Assembly: GCF_000208745.1 (NCBI RefSeq)
Contig: NC_030851.1
Location: 11,419,859 to 11,483,858, forward strand
DNA: 64,000 nucleotides
Reading direction: 5' to 3'
From: Theobroma cacao
Lineage: Eukaryota > Streptophyta > Magnoliopsida > Malvales > Malvaceae
A program made the position numbers and the translations under genes. The notes beneath the pieces were generated by a model, which saw only the letters and a program-made list of their open reading frames with translations, did no database searches and was not told the origin of the DNA. This document shows positions 48,535 to 59,269 of the stretch, piece after piece. The first letter of the stretch is position 1. Every line of letters starts with the position of its first letter.

Positions 48535-51500
48535 TCAAGCACAAGAGGGTGGTACTTTGGGGACTCCGTGGCGTTGCAACTCTCCCAAAACACTATCGGT
48601 AGATGGCGGCTTCAGTCCAAGAGGAAGTGGCAGCCATGGTTTTGATAAAACGTCTTCTATAGCTGCATCTATGCTCTCTTTCGACTGTTTCACACCACAT
48701 TATATAACATTATTATCACCATTAAGTTAATTTTATCAAAGGTTTTACCACTACTCATATTATTATAAACAAATCTAACCAAAACGAAAAAAGATGACAT
48801 GCATGTTTGTATAGATAAGAAAGTTACCACTCAATTTACAGCTAATTATTATGCATAAACAATTTCTGCTAGCTTTCTTTTTTTGCTCAGCTTCAGCTAG
48901 CTATTTCTGTAGGTTGCTTTCATAAAATAATTAAAAGAATATTTGAACTTATTGAATTAAGAAAAATCATGATTTGCGTTATTTTTATTCAACTAATAAC
49001 TAAAATTTTAGTAACGTGACTGGAACCAATCATTAATAATAAAAAAGAAATTGCTTTTCAAAAAAAAAAAATCAAAAAGAAATTGTTGTAAAATATTTAA
49101 TTTGTTCGTACTAGTACCTATTTTCTTCATTAAAGCAGAGGTGTACTTGAAAGTAAAGTGGAACCTACTAACCGGGTGGAAGTCAATGAGCGGGTGGGGG
49201 CCTGATTGTCCGGCCGGGACGCCAATGCCGGGGTCTGCTTTGTACATGGCGTGATGGGGAGGAATGCCAGGGACCGGTGGTGCGGCGAATCTCTGCATGG
49301 ACGGAATCATATAACTAAGCTCAAAAAGCTTCATATAATTTCATGATGCCAACATAACATTTACATGAATCTAAATACAGTCGAGATACAAACAGGTAAT
49401 AAACCTCCAAAAGAGTAGAGAGTGATTGGTTACCGTTGGTGCCAGCGGCTGTGGAAAGCAAGGTGTTCCTGGGGTTAGTCCATTTGGTGCCTGCAATAGG
49501 AGAAGGAAAATGCCACTTTCAGCAGGAATCAGGATAGGTAAAAAGAAATTAATTAAGGACCTCATTAAACTTTTATATAGCATGTATACTCTTATTAATG
49601 TATATTTTAGTAAGATCTTCATTTTGAGGTGCAAGCGGGAATAGGGTGACCCGGGCTTACACGTTGGTCGTGATGGTGCCAATACGAGGGGTCTGCTGGT
49701 GGAGGATGAGGGCCCCAAGTAGGCGGTGGCGGCGGGGACGGGGATGGTGTATGAGCTAGATGTTTAGGCCATAAGTGCATTAGGGATTGATCCACAGTGG
49801 GATGACCCCATACATGCAAAGGTCTAAAGTGGTGGTGGTGGTGGTGGTGCATGGGTGACATAGGCGGAAAACCCATTGTAGGTGCAAGCCAAGGATTCAT
49901 GTCTCTCTTGCCTCCTCCAGCCGGGGTGGCAGCCCCGTACATTTGCCTCCTGTGAGTCCAGCTTGCCGCTTCCGCCTCACGAGCTAGCAAATGCTTCCGA
50001 TGAGATCTATATTTCTGCACAACAAACCAAGTCATTCATCTTCAGACCACTCTCCCTCCGTTTGTCATAAATTTATTTATCAAGAAAATATATGGTAAAA
50101 CAGAATGCATTTGAAGTTTCAATTTAATTTCTAAGTTCTTGTCCAAGTTATACAAATTTGAGATTCTAGATTTTGTATAATAAATAAATTCTTATTTACC
50201 TACAATATCTGCTCATAGAATTAAAATTTTGTTCTTCTCAACATATGCATGCCTACAAACATGTTTTCCTCTTTGAAAGTTTTACATTAATAATCCTTCC
50301 AATAGTATTACATGATATATTTTTCTTAAATTTATAATCAATGAAATGGATATCGAAACAGATTATGCAGAAAATTAAACAAAAAAAAATTATTTATATC
50401 CTTCTGTGAGCAGATCGGAAAAAAATCAAAGTTGTTTTTTTTTTTTCTTGATGAAATTACTTTAGAAGCATCGGTCCGACGACTTTTCTCCCTTATCAAG
50501 AAAACTCTCTTCCAACAAAGTTAATTAAAAGAAAAACGGAGAGAAATAGATGTGGCAGCTTCAACAGTCTGTAACCGTAAGCGTAGATAATAAGAAAAGG
50601 AAGAAGAAGTAAGGGAAATGAGGCATATTAGAAGTCAAATGGTTATGTACTTGAAGGTGGCTGGCAATGTTATGGCGAGTGAGACAATCGATTCCCATAA
50701 GCTCTAATATTCTAGAAGGCACCGCCTTATCCACCCCGAGCTGCTCCACTGCTTGCACGAACCTCCTGTGCAGCTCTGGCGTCCAATCCACCTTCACACA
50801 GGTCAAGAAACCCACTACTTCAATACCGTATTATATTCCAAGTTCGAATAAATCAACGAGACAAAATAACCCAAAGACTTATCCTATCTAGATCTCATGG
50901 AAAAAAAGGAGAAAAAAAAACCAATTAGCTTTTCAAAGGGCCTCTCTCTCATGGATAATTCACATACTCCCATTATTCCCGTGATATCTTTGTGCTACTG
51001 GAAGTCTGTGAATGGTCCATAATTGATGAGAGAGAGAGAGAGAGACTCGTGCAATTGGTATTAAAAAAAAAAGAAAAACCTTAGTAACAACGAAAACCTA
51101 ATTAGTATCTAGTTTAAATTTTGTAATTACCTTCACTTTTCGCTTCCCTTGATTGTTATTCTTTGCTTGTAGTGATGATTTTCTTCCCTTATCAGCATCT
51201 TTGGTAGGTGTTTTAACTGCTGTAGGTTCCTCTCTTTTGCTAACAATCTCCTCGCCTTTGCTTGAGCTCGAGCCTAACCCTGAACCTGAACCCGAAACCT
51301 TATCTTCCTCCTCTTTCCTTTGATTATTATCCTCATCAGTTTTATCTATTGAGGTGTTCATCTCTGATTCCTCACTTCCATTGGTGGGTAATTCAGCGAT
51401 AATTTCTGGGTCCATCTCCAAGTCGGGCAACATATCACCCTCGTTGATGCTAACAAAAAGATCGTCAAAATCAATACTCTCAAGTAAATTCCCATCAGCG

Positions 51501-51595
51501 AAGTCAGGGAACTCTTCCGAGCTAATAGTGAAACTCTCCATCTCTCCTTTGTTCTCATCGTTAGTTGTGTTCCTCAAAGGTGACACAGCTAGCAT
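48535..51595 (-). CDS. GLK: GOLDEN2-LIKE (GLK) GARP transcription factor, 428 aa, six exons
   Basis: GLK proteins act in the nucleus and switch on genes for chlorophyll synthesis and photosystem antenna proteins. Exons, high to low: 51595-51131, 50791-50651, 50014-49661, 49490-49434, 49292-49173, 48684-48535, all GT-AG and in frame. Domains: acidic N-terminus with [18 protein letters not shown] (28-45) and [10 protein letters not shown] (56-65); Ser/Lys-rich linker; GARP Myb-like DNA-binding domain (156-205, from [11 protein letters not shown] to LQKYR); the GLK-typical AREAEAA (213-219); a run of seven His (256-262, HHHHHHH) leading into [15 protein letters not shown]; a Pro-rich segment (291-309); and the C-terminal GCT box (about 340-428, with [15 protein letters not shown], ending VPKVPPSCA). 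Arabidopsis GLK1 is 420 residues with the same layout. An in-frame Met nine codons upstream exists, but MLAVSPLR is the conserved GLK start. Confidence 0.96.
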
Positions 51596-51673
51596 CAATT
51601 CAGTCACTTTTTTTCCCCTCAAAAATTAACGAAACTGCAAAGAATTAAAACCAAATTAAAAAAAGTACGTACG

Positions 51674-51713
<40 letters not shown>

Positions 51714-51715
51714 CN

Positions 51716-51748
<33 letters not shown>
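51674..51748. repeat. Compound (CT)n(TA)n microsatellite, GLK 5' leader, contains an N
   Basis: A CT run passes into a TA run, then an N at 51715, then CT and TA again. The repeated order around the N suggests a collapsed or badly joined stretch. It lies 80-150 bp upstream of the GLK start codon, probably in the 5' leader. Confidence 0.85.
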
Positions 51749-52119
51749 CCTCTATGCAGATATATACTATAGCATGAAAATTGATACAGGCTGAGTTTTG
51801 CTCAAAAAGTGTTGGTAGAAAATGGGATTTTTTGTGTTAGTGTGGATTTTTTTTTCCGGTGACTTAAACAGAGATGGAGAGAAGGGGACACTCGATGTAT
51901 AATGAGCTGGTGGGGGTTTGTCGTCGCTATTTGTTTAGAGTGAAAGTGGAGTGTGGAAAGGTTGGATCTAGACCACAACTTGGGTTGAGATCTCTGGGAT
52001 TTGTTTGTTTTTATGTTACTGTTTTGTATGGACTTGGTAGACAAATTTCTTTTCTTTTATTTTTGCTGTGTTTCTTTAAATTTGTGGATGGCCTTTTTCT
52101 TTGTGAAAGGTTTTTGCAA

Positions 52120-52200
52120 AATTTTGAAACGCGTGCTCGTAAGCTGTTATTTAAATTCATTTATAAGAGAAGAGAGAAAGAGAGAGTAAAGAGAGAAATT
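52120..52200 (-). promoter_or_regulatory. Possible GLK core promoter / leader region
   Basis: The minus strand has a pyrimidine tract followed by TCTTATAAATGAA (about 52155-52167). If this is the TATA box the leader would be about 530 nt and would include an 80-codon upstream reading frame (52044-51802). Weak inference. Confidence 0.25.
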
Positions 52201-52561
52201 GATGTAACAGTGGAATTGGATTGAGATATATCAGCCCATGTATATCTGTTGCACAGTGAAAATTTGAAAAAGAAAGTGATGGCCGATGGGGTTCATCACT
52301 CATGTGGGGGAACCAATTGATGACTTTCTCATTTGTTCAAAAGGCAGATTTAGTATATATATAAAGTTTTAATTGTCATCAATCAAGCAGTTATGTTGCT
52401 GAGAAGTATAGGTACTTGTTGTGAAGTAGAGGCCATTTTCTTCTTTTTGTGTTCTTTATTTTTCACTCAAATAGATTGAATAGAAGAATTTTTCACATCT
52501 CTTTCTAGCATTTGCCTTCCTTATGTCTCACACATATTAGATACATAATTACCGGGGCCAA

Positions 52562-52677
52562 TTTTGATCAAGGTAACCTGTGAAAAAAGTCATGCAATTC
52601 AAACCACAAAGTTAGATATATGATTCCCAAGATAAATTTGATCAAGGTAACCTGTTATGCAATTCAAACCACAAAGT
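52562..52677. repeat. Short tandem duplication
   Basis: GATCAAGGTAACCTGT followed by ATGCAATTCAAACCACAAAG occurs twice about 54-58 bp apart. Confidence 0.75.
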
Positions 52678-53205
52678 AAGTTTGATTCTCTTCCATTTTT
52701 ATTTTATTAATAATTTATTTAAAAAATTAGATTTGATAGTTGATACTTTCAAAATTATGAAAGATGTAATTTCTATGTGATTTTCATGTGAGAGATAAAT
52801 TTTTTGTGAGGGTTTCACGGAGTTGTAGGGTTGTGAGGAAGAGTGGGGAAACACCACACAATGTTATATATATGGGATAAAGGATATTTCATAAGTTTAA
52901 ACACTAGAGAGTATGGAATTTGATTTGTTTCGGACTTGGATCTAGTGTTTATTTTTGGATGTTTTTACACTTTGAAAGCTTCGTGTTTATAGAGTATTTT
53001 TCTCTCTCGTTCGCGGATGTAGGCAATACAAGCCGAATCATGTTCAGTATTATCTCTTTTGTGTGATTTATTTTTGTATTGGTTTTGATGTTGAATACAT
53101 TTCTACTTGAAAATGTTAATAAATTATTATTAGAGCTATGATTGGAGAAGAAAAAATTGTGAGAAATAACCTTGCTCATAAGCCCAATTTAAAAATATCA
53201 TTTTT

Positions 53206-54875
53206 TATAATTTTAACTATTTTTGGTCAATTTTTGACATGACTTGACAATAATACCCTTGAAACAATTTCAGACAAATTAAAATGGTTTTAGTTTTGTC
53301 TCTCCCGCCATCAAGATAAAACTTTCAAAATTAAATCTCGATTTTTTTCTTTGCTCAAATATGTTTATCTCACCATCCAATTCGCAGAGATGACATCAAG
53401 CTCTTTCTTATTTTGTTTTATTTTTTTGGATGGTGGATCTTGGGGTTCTTAAGGGCGATGAATAGCGATTTTGCTTTTTGCAGGCAGCGATTTTGCTCAG
53501 GGAGAAAGAACAACTAAAGTATGTTTGATGGGTTTTATGGTGGTTCACGGTTTTGTTATGTTTGGGATTGAGATGATTGTTAAGCATGTTTGCTAAGGAT
53601 TTTGATTTTTTTTATGAGATTTTGAGTTGAAATTGTTCAGAGAATATTTTGTAAAGAGGGTATATTTTGTTTTTGTATAAGAGGAGTGAGCAAGGCCTCC
53701 CGATAAGGATATATTTTCTCTTACTTTGGAGGGTTATAAAGTTTTGTAACTTATCTTTTATGAAATGCACAATTTCATGGCTTAGCAAAAAAAAAAAAGT
53801 ATGTGTTTTAGGTCCTTGAGTTTATCGGTTTATTCATAAAACTCTAAAATTGAGTTTACTGATTTTTAGGTATTGCACGACTTAATCACTGTGTGATTAA
53901 TTTTTAGGCATTACGTGATTGGTTTTAGGCATTACGTGACTAGTTTTTAGACATTGCATGACTGATTTTTAAGCAATGCCTAAGTCACACAATGCCTTAC
54001 TAACTAGTCACGTAATGCCTTACTAACAAGTCACGCAATGCCTTACTAACAAGTCACGTAATGCTTCACTAACAAGTCACGCAATGCTTCACTAACAAGT
54101 CACGCAATGCCTCACTAACAAGTCACGCAATGCCTATCAACTAGTCACGCAATGCCTTATCAGAAACTAGTTACGCAATACCTTATCAAAAACTAGTCAC
54201 GCAATGCCTATCAACTAGTCACGTAATGTCTTATTAGAAACTAGTCATGCAATGCCTTATCAAAAACTAGTCACGCAATGTCCAAAGTCAATCACGCAAT
54301 GCCTATAAACTAGTCACGCAATGTCTTATTAGAAACTAGTCACGCAATGCCTTATCAAAAATTAGTCACGCAATGCCCAAAGTCAGTCATGCAATATCCA
54401 AAGTCAGTCACACAATACCTAAAAACTAGTCACGTAATTTTCAAAAATCACCAAAACTACTGAATTTCATTTAACAAGATCAACAACTTCAAACGATACA
54501 CCATATTTCATTTAACAACATAATTAATGTATATGAATGCTCAAAATATTCAAAAGTTTTTCTTCATATATCAAAAATCACTCTAAAATGCTTAAAAATG
54601 CTCAAAACGCTCACATATTTTTTTCGTGTTTCAAAAACTACTTCAAAATACTCAAAATGCTTAAACATTTTTCTTTCTGGTAAAGAATACTCCAGAGATG
54701 AATAGTCTGGTGAGGCAAGCTCAAAAAATATGAGTCAGTTTGAGGCGCAAACCTAAACATACTTGACCCGTTAATAGATTTCGGGTTGAAACGCAGAGCC
54801 AAATAAATGTGTTGATTTCATTAAGGGTAATTTAATTCAAATTTTAATTCTCTTGGCTAAAAACAGTTAAAATTA
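53206..54875. mobile_element. Inverted-repeat element nested in the copia-like element
   Basis: ATAATTTTAACTATTTTTGG at about 53207 is matched in reverse near 54853-54876 (CTAAAAACAGTTAAAATTAT). The flanks outside it, ATTGTGAGAAATAACC...CATAAGCCCAATTTAAAAA (about 53157-53195) and ATTGTGAAAAACACG...CATAAGGCCCATTTAAAAA (about 54888-54926), are direct repeats about 40 bp long. Confidence 0.35.
53868..54445. repeat. Foldback minisatellite, core GTCACGCAATGCC
   Basis: Four units in one orientation (GGCATTRCGTGACT type, 53868-53985) are followed by about 18 units of the complement (AGTCACGCAATGCC type, 53990-54440). Unit lengths alternate between 23 bp (ending TTACTAACAA) and about 26 bp (ending TTATCAAAAACTA), plus some shorter ones. 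Most changes in the core are C/T or G/A. Confidence 0.85.
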
Positions 54876-54939
54876 TGAGGAGATCTATTGTGAAAAACAC
54901 GTTATGCATAAGGCCCATTTAAAAAAAGAACCCATTGGA

Positions 54940-55350
54940 GAATTATCATGATGCTATCATGAATCATGAGTAGTGATTCCAAAATTGTGGTTTAGAGAAT
55001 TTGTTGTTACGGATTCTATTCGTGATGAGATTGAAGACATAACATTGGAGATTTGCTACAAATAAGGTGTTAGTAGCTAGTAGAGCAATTCTTGATTAAT
55101 TCAATGGTACTCCAACGAATTGCTAGATCTAAGTGAGAATTGGTGTTGTTGGAAGATTTGAAGGCAGTAGTTGCAAATTTTCGATTAATGAAATGAAACA
55201 TACTGAATGCTTTAGAGAATTTCTCATTCCTCTAGAGGTATTGACACTTTTCTTATCATATTTTATTCGTACTCATGGTCCAGGCCTGCTTTTATGGGTG
55301 TTGGACTCTTAGTTTGAAATTGACTATCATCAATAAAATCGATCCAAAAA
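54940..55350 (+). repeat. Possible LINE-type 3' remnant
   Basis: Around 55105 one broken frame reads GTPTNC, then after stops IGVV, resembling the RNase H-like tail of plant non-LTR elements. The stretch ends with TCAATAAAATCGATCCAAAAAAAGG, a poly-A-like end. A similar T-rich unit ending in a 12-A run is at about 53400-53798. Tentative. Confidence 0.25.
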
Positions 55351-55740
55351 AAGGTAATAGGACTCCCTAAATATGGAGTGAGTTTTAACTTTTAGAATTA
55401 TGAGAAAGATATAATCTTGACGTGAGAGATGAATTTTCTATGAGGTTTCACAGAATGTAAGGATATGAAGAATGAGAAAGCATCGGTTACATGAGATAGA
55501 TGATATTTCATAAGTTTAAACATTAAGGAGTCTGAAAACTGAGTTTGTTTCAAAACTTGGATTTAATTTTTGTTCTGTATTATTTCAAATCTTGAACATT
55601 ATAGTTTTCTCTTTCGTTTCTAGATACAAATAAGAGAACTAAACCACGTTAAATATATAGTATCTCTTATTTCTGATTTACTTTTGTATTGGTTTCGGTA
55701 CTACATCCGTTTTTGATTGAAAATTTCAATACACTTTAAT

Positions 55741-56600
55741 CACTTAGAGGTCTTCATAATCATCAGGAGGGTGCAAAACATCCAGCTGAATTTCATTCAC
55801 TTGTTTGTATTCAGCCAAAATCAATTTATGGAGGGATAGAAATTTAACGAGTTTGAATTACTGGCCCTATGGATGTTCGACTTGACCTACTAGTCAACTA
55901 TGGATTGCAATTGAGCAGTCCGACGTCGAGAACCGGTTCCAATGGTCATGTACCCTACCAAATTACAAAGCCGACCCATCAATAGGAAACAACTCAGAGT
56001 CAGATTTCGGGGAAAGGTGAAGAATCAGAAGAAACAGTGAGCTAGAATGGGATTTTGTCAGCTTCAAGTTGAATAATATACCCAGAGTAACGTGGATGAA
56101 TGAAAACCATTATATGAGGATTGAGGCAGTCACCTTAATTAGACTTTTGACTGTTCGGCGGCCAGCAACATTTTTCACTCATATAAACGACTTTGTACTT
56201 ACAATGGGGAAAAGAGCAATCCAGTACAAAATAACAGTGACACACGATAGATATAGTTTTGCAAATTTAAGGCAAATTAATGTGAAAATACAAGTTCCAC
56301 TCCACAGGAGAAAGGTTGAAACTGTCGAAGGAACCCACCAATTGGACGGTCTTGATTAAGGGAATCATTTTGAGGTCCCTGTCTGCCTGGCCTGGTCCCC
56401 CTTGTCCTTTCCTATAATGGTAGTTCCATCTCTATCCCCACCGTCTTTTTTCTTGCCTTCAACATATATATTGCATCCAAAATTTTTGAATCGGTAAAAA
56501 GGAAGTGGACAGATTAGGGACCGCAACACTTAGCATGTAAGTAAGTATTTAATATTATTTGATCAGATTAAAGTACTTCATAAAGGTATTTCGGTAAGAT
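55741..56600. other. Intergenic, no gene supported
   Basis: A 96-codon plus-strand frame (56069-56359) begins inside sequence with no upstream coding signal and has no recognised domain. Base composition is more balanced here than in the flanks, so this may be unique host DNA or a promoter relic. Confidence 0.45.
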
Positions 56601-56601
56601 A

Positions 56602-58339
56602 TCTATAATATATATAAAAGTAAGATGTTTCAATTTCTTTTAATTTTTTTCAATTGAATGACAAGTATCATTCAATTAGAACTCATTTTTATTTTTTTGA
56701 CCTTTCGTTTTCTATTGAGTTAATTTTTTTTACATCTTATGTCAAAAATAAGTTGTTTTTGACATTTGAAGGGTTTTTTTTGTTTTTTTACTTTTATTTA
56801 TTTTAATAAAAAATACTTAAAAACAATAATTTTTAACTTTTAATGCTTAGAAGATAGATTCATTTAATATTTATCAATTACAATTTAATATTATTTTTTG
56901 TCTATATTTTTTTATTCTGTATGAACCTAAATCTATAATATATAGATATCTTTTCTATACTTAAATGTTTAAATTTCAATAAATATCCATCCAATTCATT
57001 ATATAAAAGTAGGATAATTTATTGAGTCAATTAATTGACATTTTTCATTCTTAATTAAATTATTTTTTTTACACCTTATGTCAAAACTACGTTGCTTTTG
57101 ACATTTGAAGGGTTTTTTTTTCTTTTTTCAATAATTTTTAACTTTTAATGCTTATAAGATATATTCATTTAGTATTTATCAATTACAATTTAATATTATT
57201 TTTCTTCTATTTTCTCTTATTCTGCATCAACGTGAATCTATAGTATATAGACATCTTTTTTGTACATGAATGTTTAAATTCTAATAAACATCCATCCAAT
57301 TCATTGAATAAAATAAAAAAGTCAAAAAGGTCTACTCATTTTTCAATATACATGACACACAGTCATCATTGAATAAATAAATCAATTGAATTTGATAACT
57401 TTTATTATATATAAAAAATATATAACACTAGAAATTACTAACTATTTTATATTGATAGGATATTTACATTATACTGTTGCCTTATATTCTACAACTGTTT
57501 ATTTTAATCTATTAATAGTATAGGTTATATACTCTATCATTTCTTAATAGTTTATTTTACATTTAATAATCTTTGATAGGATTATCGTCTTTTTTGGATA
57601 AATTTTATTTTAAATAAAATAACTAATTGGGTCAATTGGTTATCATTCTCAATTGAATTAATTTTTTTTACACCTTNTTTAATATTTAGAATATAGATTC
57701 ATTTAATATTTATCAAATACAATTTATTATTATTTTTTATCTATATCCTCTTATTCTGCATGAACCTGAATCTATAGTATTTAGACATCTCTTTTATACA
57801 TGAATGTTTAAATTTCAATAAATATTCATCCAATTAATTGAACAAAATAAAAAAGTCAATAAGGTTTATTCATTTCTTAATATACATAGCACATAGTCAT
57901 CATTGAACAAATAAATAAACTAAATTTGATAATTTTTAGCCATTCATTTTATATATAAAAGATATATTATTATAAATTAGTAACTATTTTATATTGATAG
58001 GATCTTTATATTATACGGTTGCTTTATATTGTATAACTGTTTATCTTAATCTACCAATAGTACATATTATATAATCTATCATTTCTTAATATTCTACTGT
58101 TTTATAATTATATATGTAGATGCAAGTTTTCGATAATTGAAACTAGAGCAAATAATTATTTTCAATTAATACTAGTTTATTTTTTTCTCTATCAGTAAAA
58201 ACCAGACATTCATATAGTTGACTAATATAATATTGCTTTCTCTACAAACTTTTTTAAAAGTACCAAATTAAAATCAATTCTAACATAATTAATATTTTCT
58301 ATGATCTTTTTCGTAGCATAGCTATGGGTACCATCCTAG
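56602..58339 (+). mobile_element. Non-autonomous Helitron, 1.74 kb
   Basis: It begins TCTATAATATATATAAAAG (56602), followed by the near-palindrome AATTGAATGACAAGTATCATTCAATT in the first 90 bp. It ends with the hairpin CGTAGCATAGCTATG and then GGGTACCATCCTAG (58339). The bases outside are A (56601) and T (58340), exactly the AT target of Helitrons. It has no coding sequence. The interior is three diverged copies of a 420-600-bp unit. Confidence 0.75.
56640..58110. repeat. Three large tandem units inside the Helitron
   Basis: Each unit contains TTTACACCTTATGTCAAAA-like sequence, ATTCATTTAATATTTATCAA, TCTTATTCTGCATGAACCTG and ATCCATCCAATTCATT. Starts are near 56690, 57055 and 57655. The third unit lacks the stretch between ACACCTT and TTTAATATTTAGAATATAG, where an N stands at 57677, so an assembly gap is likely. 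Confidence 0.8.
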
Positions 58340-59269
58340 TGAGTAATAATTTCAAGATATCCGTTATTCGAGTTTAATTATAAATAATAATAATTTATTA
58401 TTTATTTATATTATTTTTAATATGTATAATAGTTGTATTTGATAAATTACTTATGTTAATTATAACTTGTCTAAATATTAATTTTATTTTAAATTTATTA
58501 ATTTAATTTACATAAAAAATTATTAAATTTAGGTCGGGTTTTTTTTGCTGGGAGTGTTCATGTCATTTTTAATTAAATAAATGAGTTTGAATTTTATTAA
58601 AACATTGCTAATTAACATTATAAATATTAAATTTTATAATCAAATTCAAAAATATGACTACCTCAAATTAACACATACCCTACATATTTTCATTCTTAAC
58701 ACAAATCATTGAACAAGTTGCTTTTGGCATCTCCTTTTTTTGGGGACTCTTCTTCTACTTTTCGGGAATGAATTGAACCATTGATTTTACTTTCTCTTCT
58801 TTTGCAAAGATTTAGTGAATTCTAGGGCATACAAGACAACACTGTTCTTACCCTTACATGGAATGGCATGGATGGCATGATTCAATTGGTAGAGTCTTCC
58901 AATCAGTTGTTAATTTTCGGAGCAATGTCAATTTATGCTAACATAGACCCCACCTTTGTGGCTACACAAACACTGTGTTTCGATCTACATAAATTTGTAA
59001 AATATTATCCACTTTGACTCATTGTGTTTTATGGTTTTATCTCACAAAAGGAAATTCACAAGTTAAAATTGATGTGAATATTTAAATACGTAGTCTCATT
59101 CGACTACACAACTAATGTGAGATTCACGATTCTTTTTTGAGACCATGATATTTTTCTCAAAGTTCACTATCCTCAGTGACACATTGTTAGTATCTCGTGA
59201 CATTCTCCCCAAGGTTCGCTGTCATTAGTGGCATATTGCTACTATCTCAAAGTCGGCTTGGATACTAAC
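58340..59269. other. Intergenic AT-rich DNA
   Basis: No gene seen. The stretch 59085-59265 contains two related segments (GACACATTGTTAGTATCTCG and GGCATATTGCTACTATCTCA), a local diverged duplication of about 60 bp. Confidence 0.5.

Larger units (their letters stand above)
52735..55733 (+). mobile_element. Decayed copia-like LTR element without coding sequence
   Basis: Two direct repeats of about 360-390 bp (52735-53123 and 55375-55733) share blocks such as GATATTTCATAAGTTTAAACA and TTTTTGTATTGGTTT. After the left one, TTATTATTAGAGCTATGATTGG resembles a decayed initiator-tRNA-Met primer site (usual TGGTATCAGAGC). The 2.2-kb interior has no recognisable pol and is filled by other repeats. Ends are approximate and no target duplication was seen. 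Confidence 0.5.

Noticed and set aside
48437..48730. 97-codon plus-strand frame
   Set aside because: It is antisense to the last GLK exon, which explains its coding-like composition.
53990..54440. CRISPR-like array of short repeats
   Set aside because: Units are directly adjacent without unique spacers, are diverged and switch orientation; the window is plant nuclear DNA.
56069..56359. 96-codon plus-strand frame
   Set aside because: No promoter, homologue or domain can be seen; length is within chance in this balanced-composition stretch.
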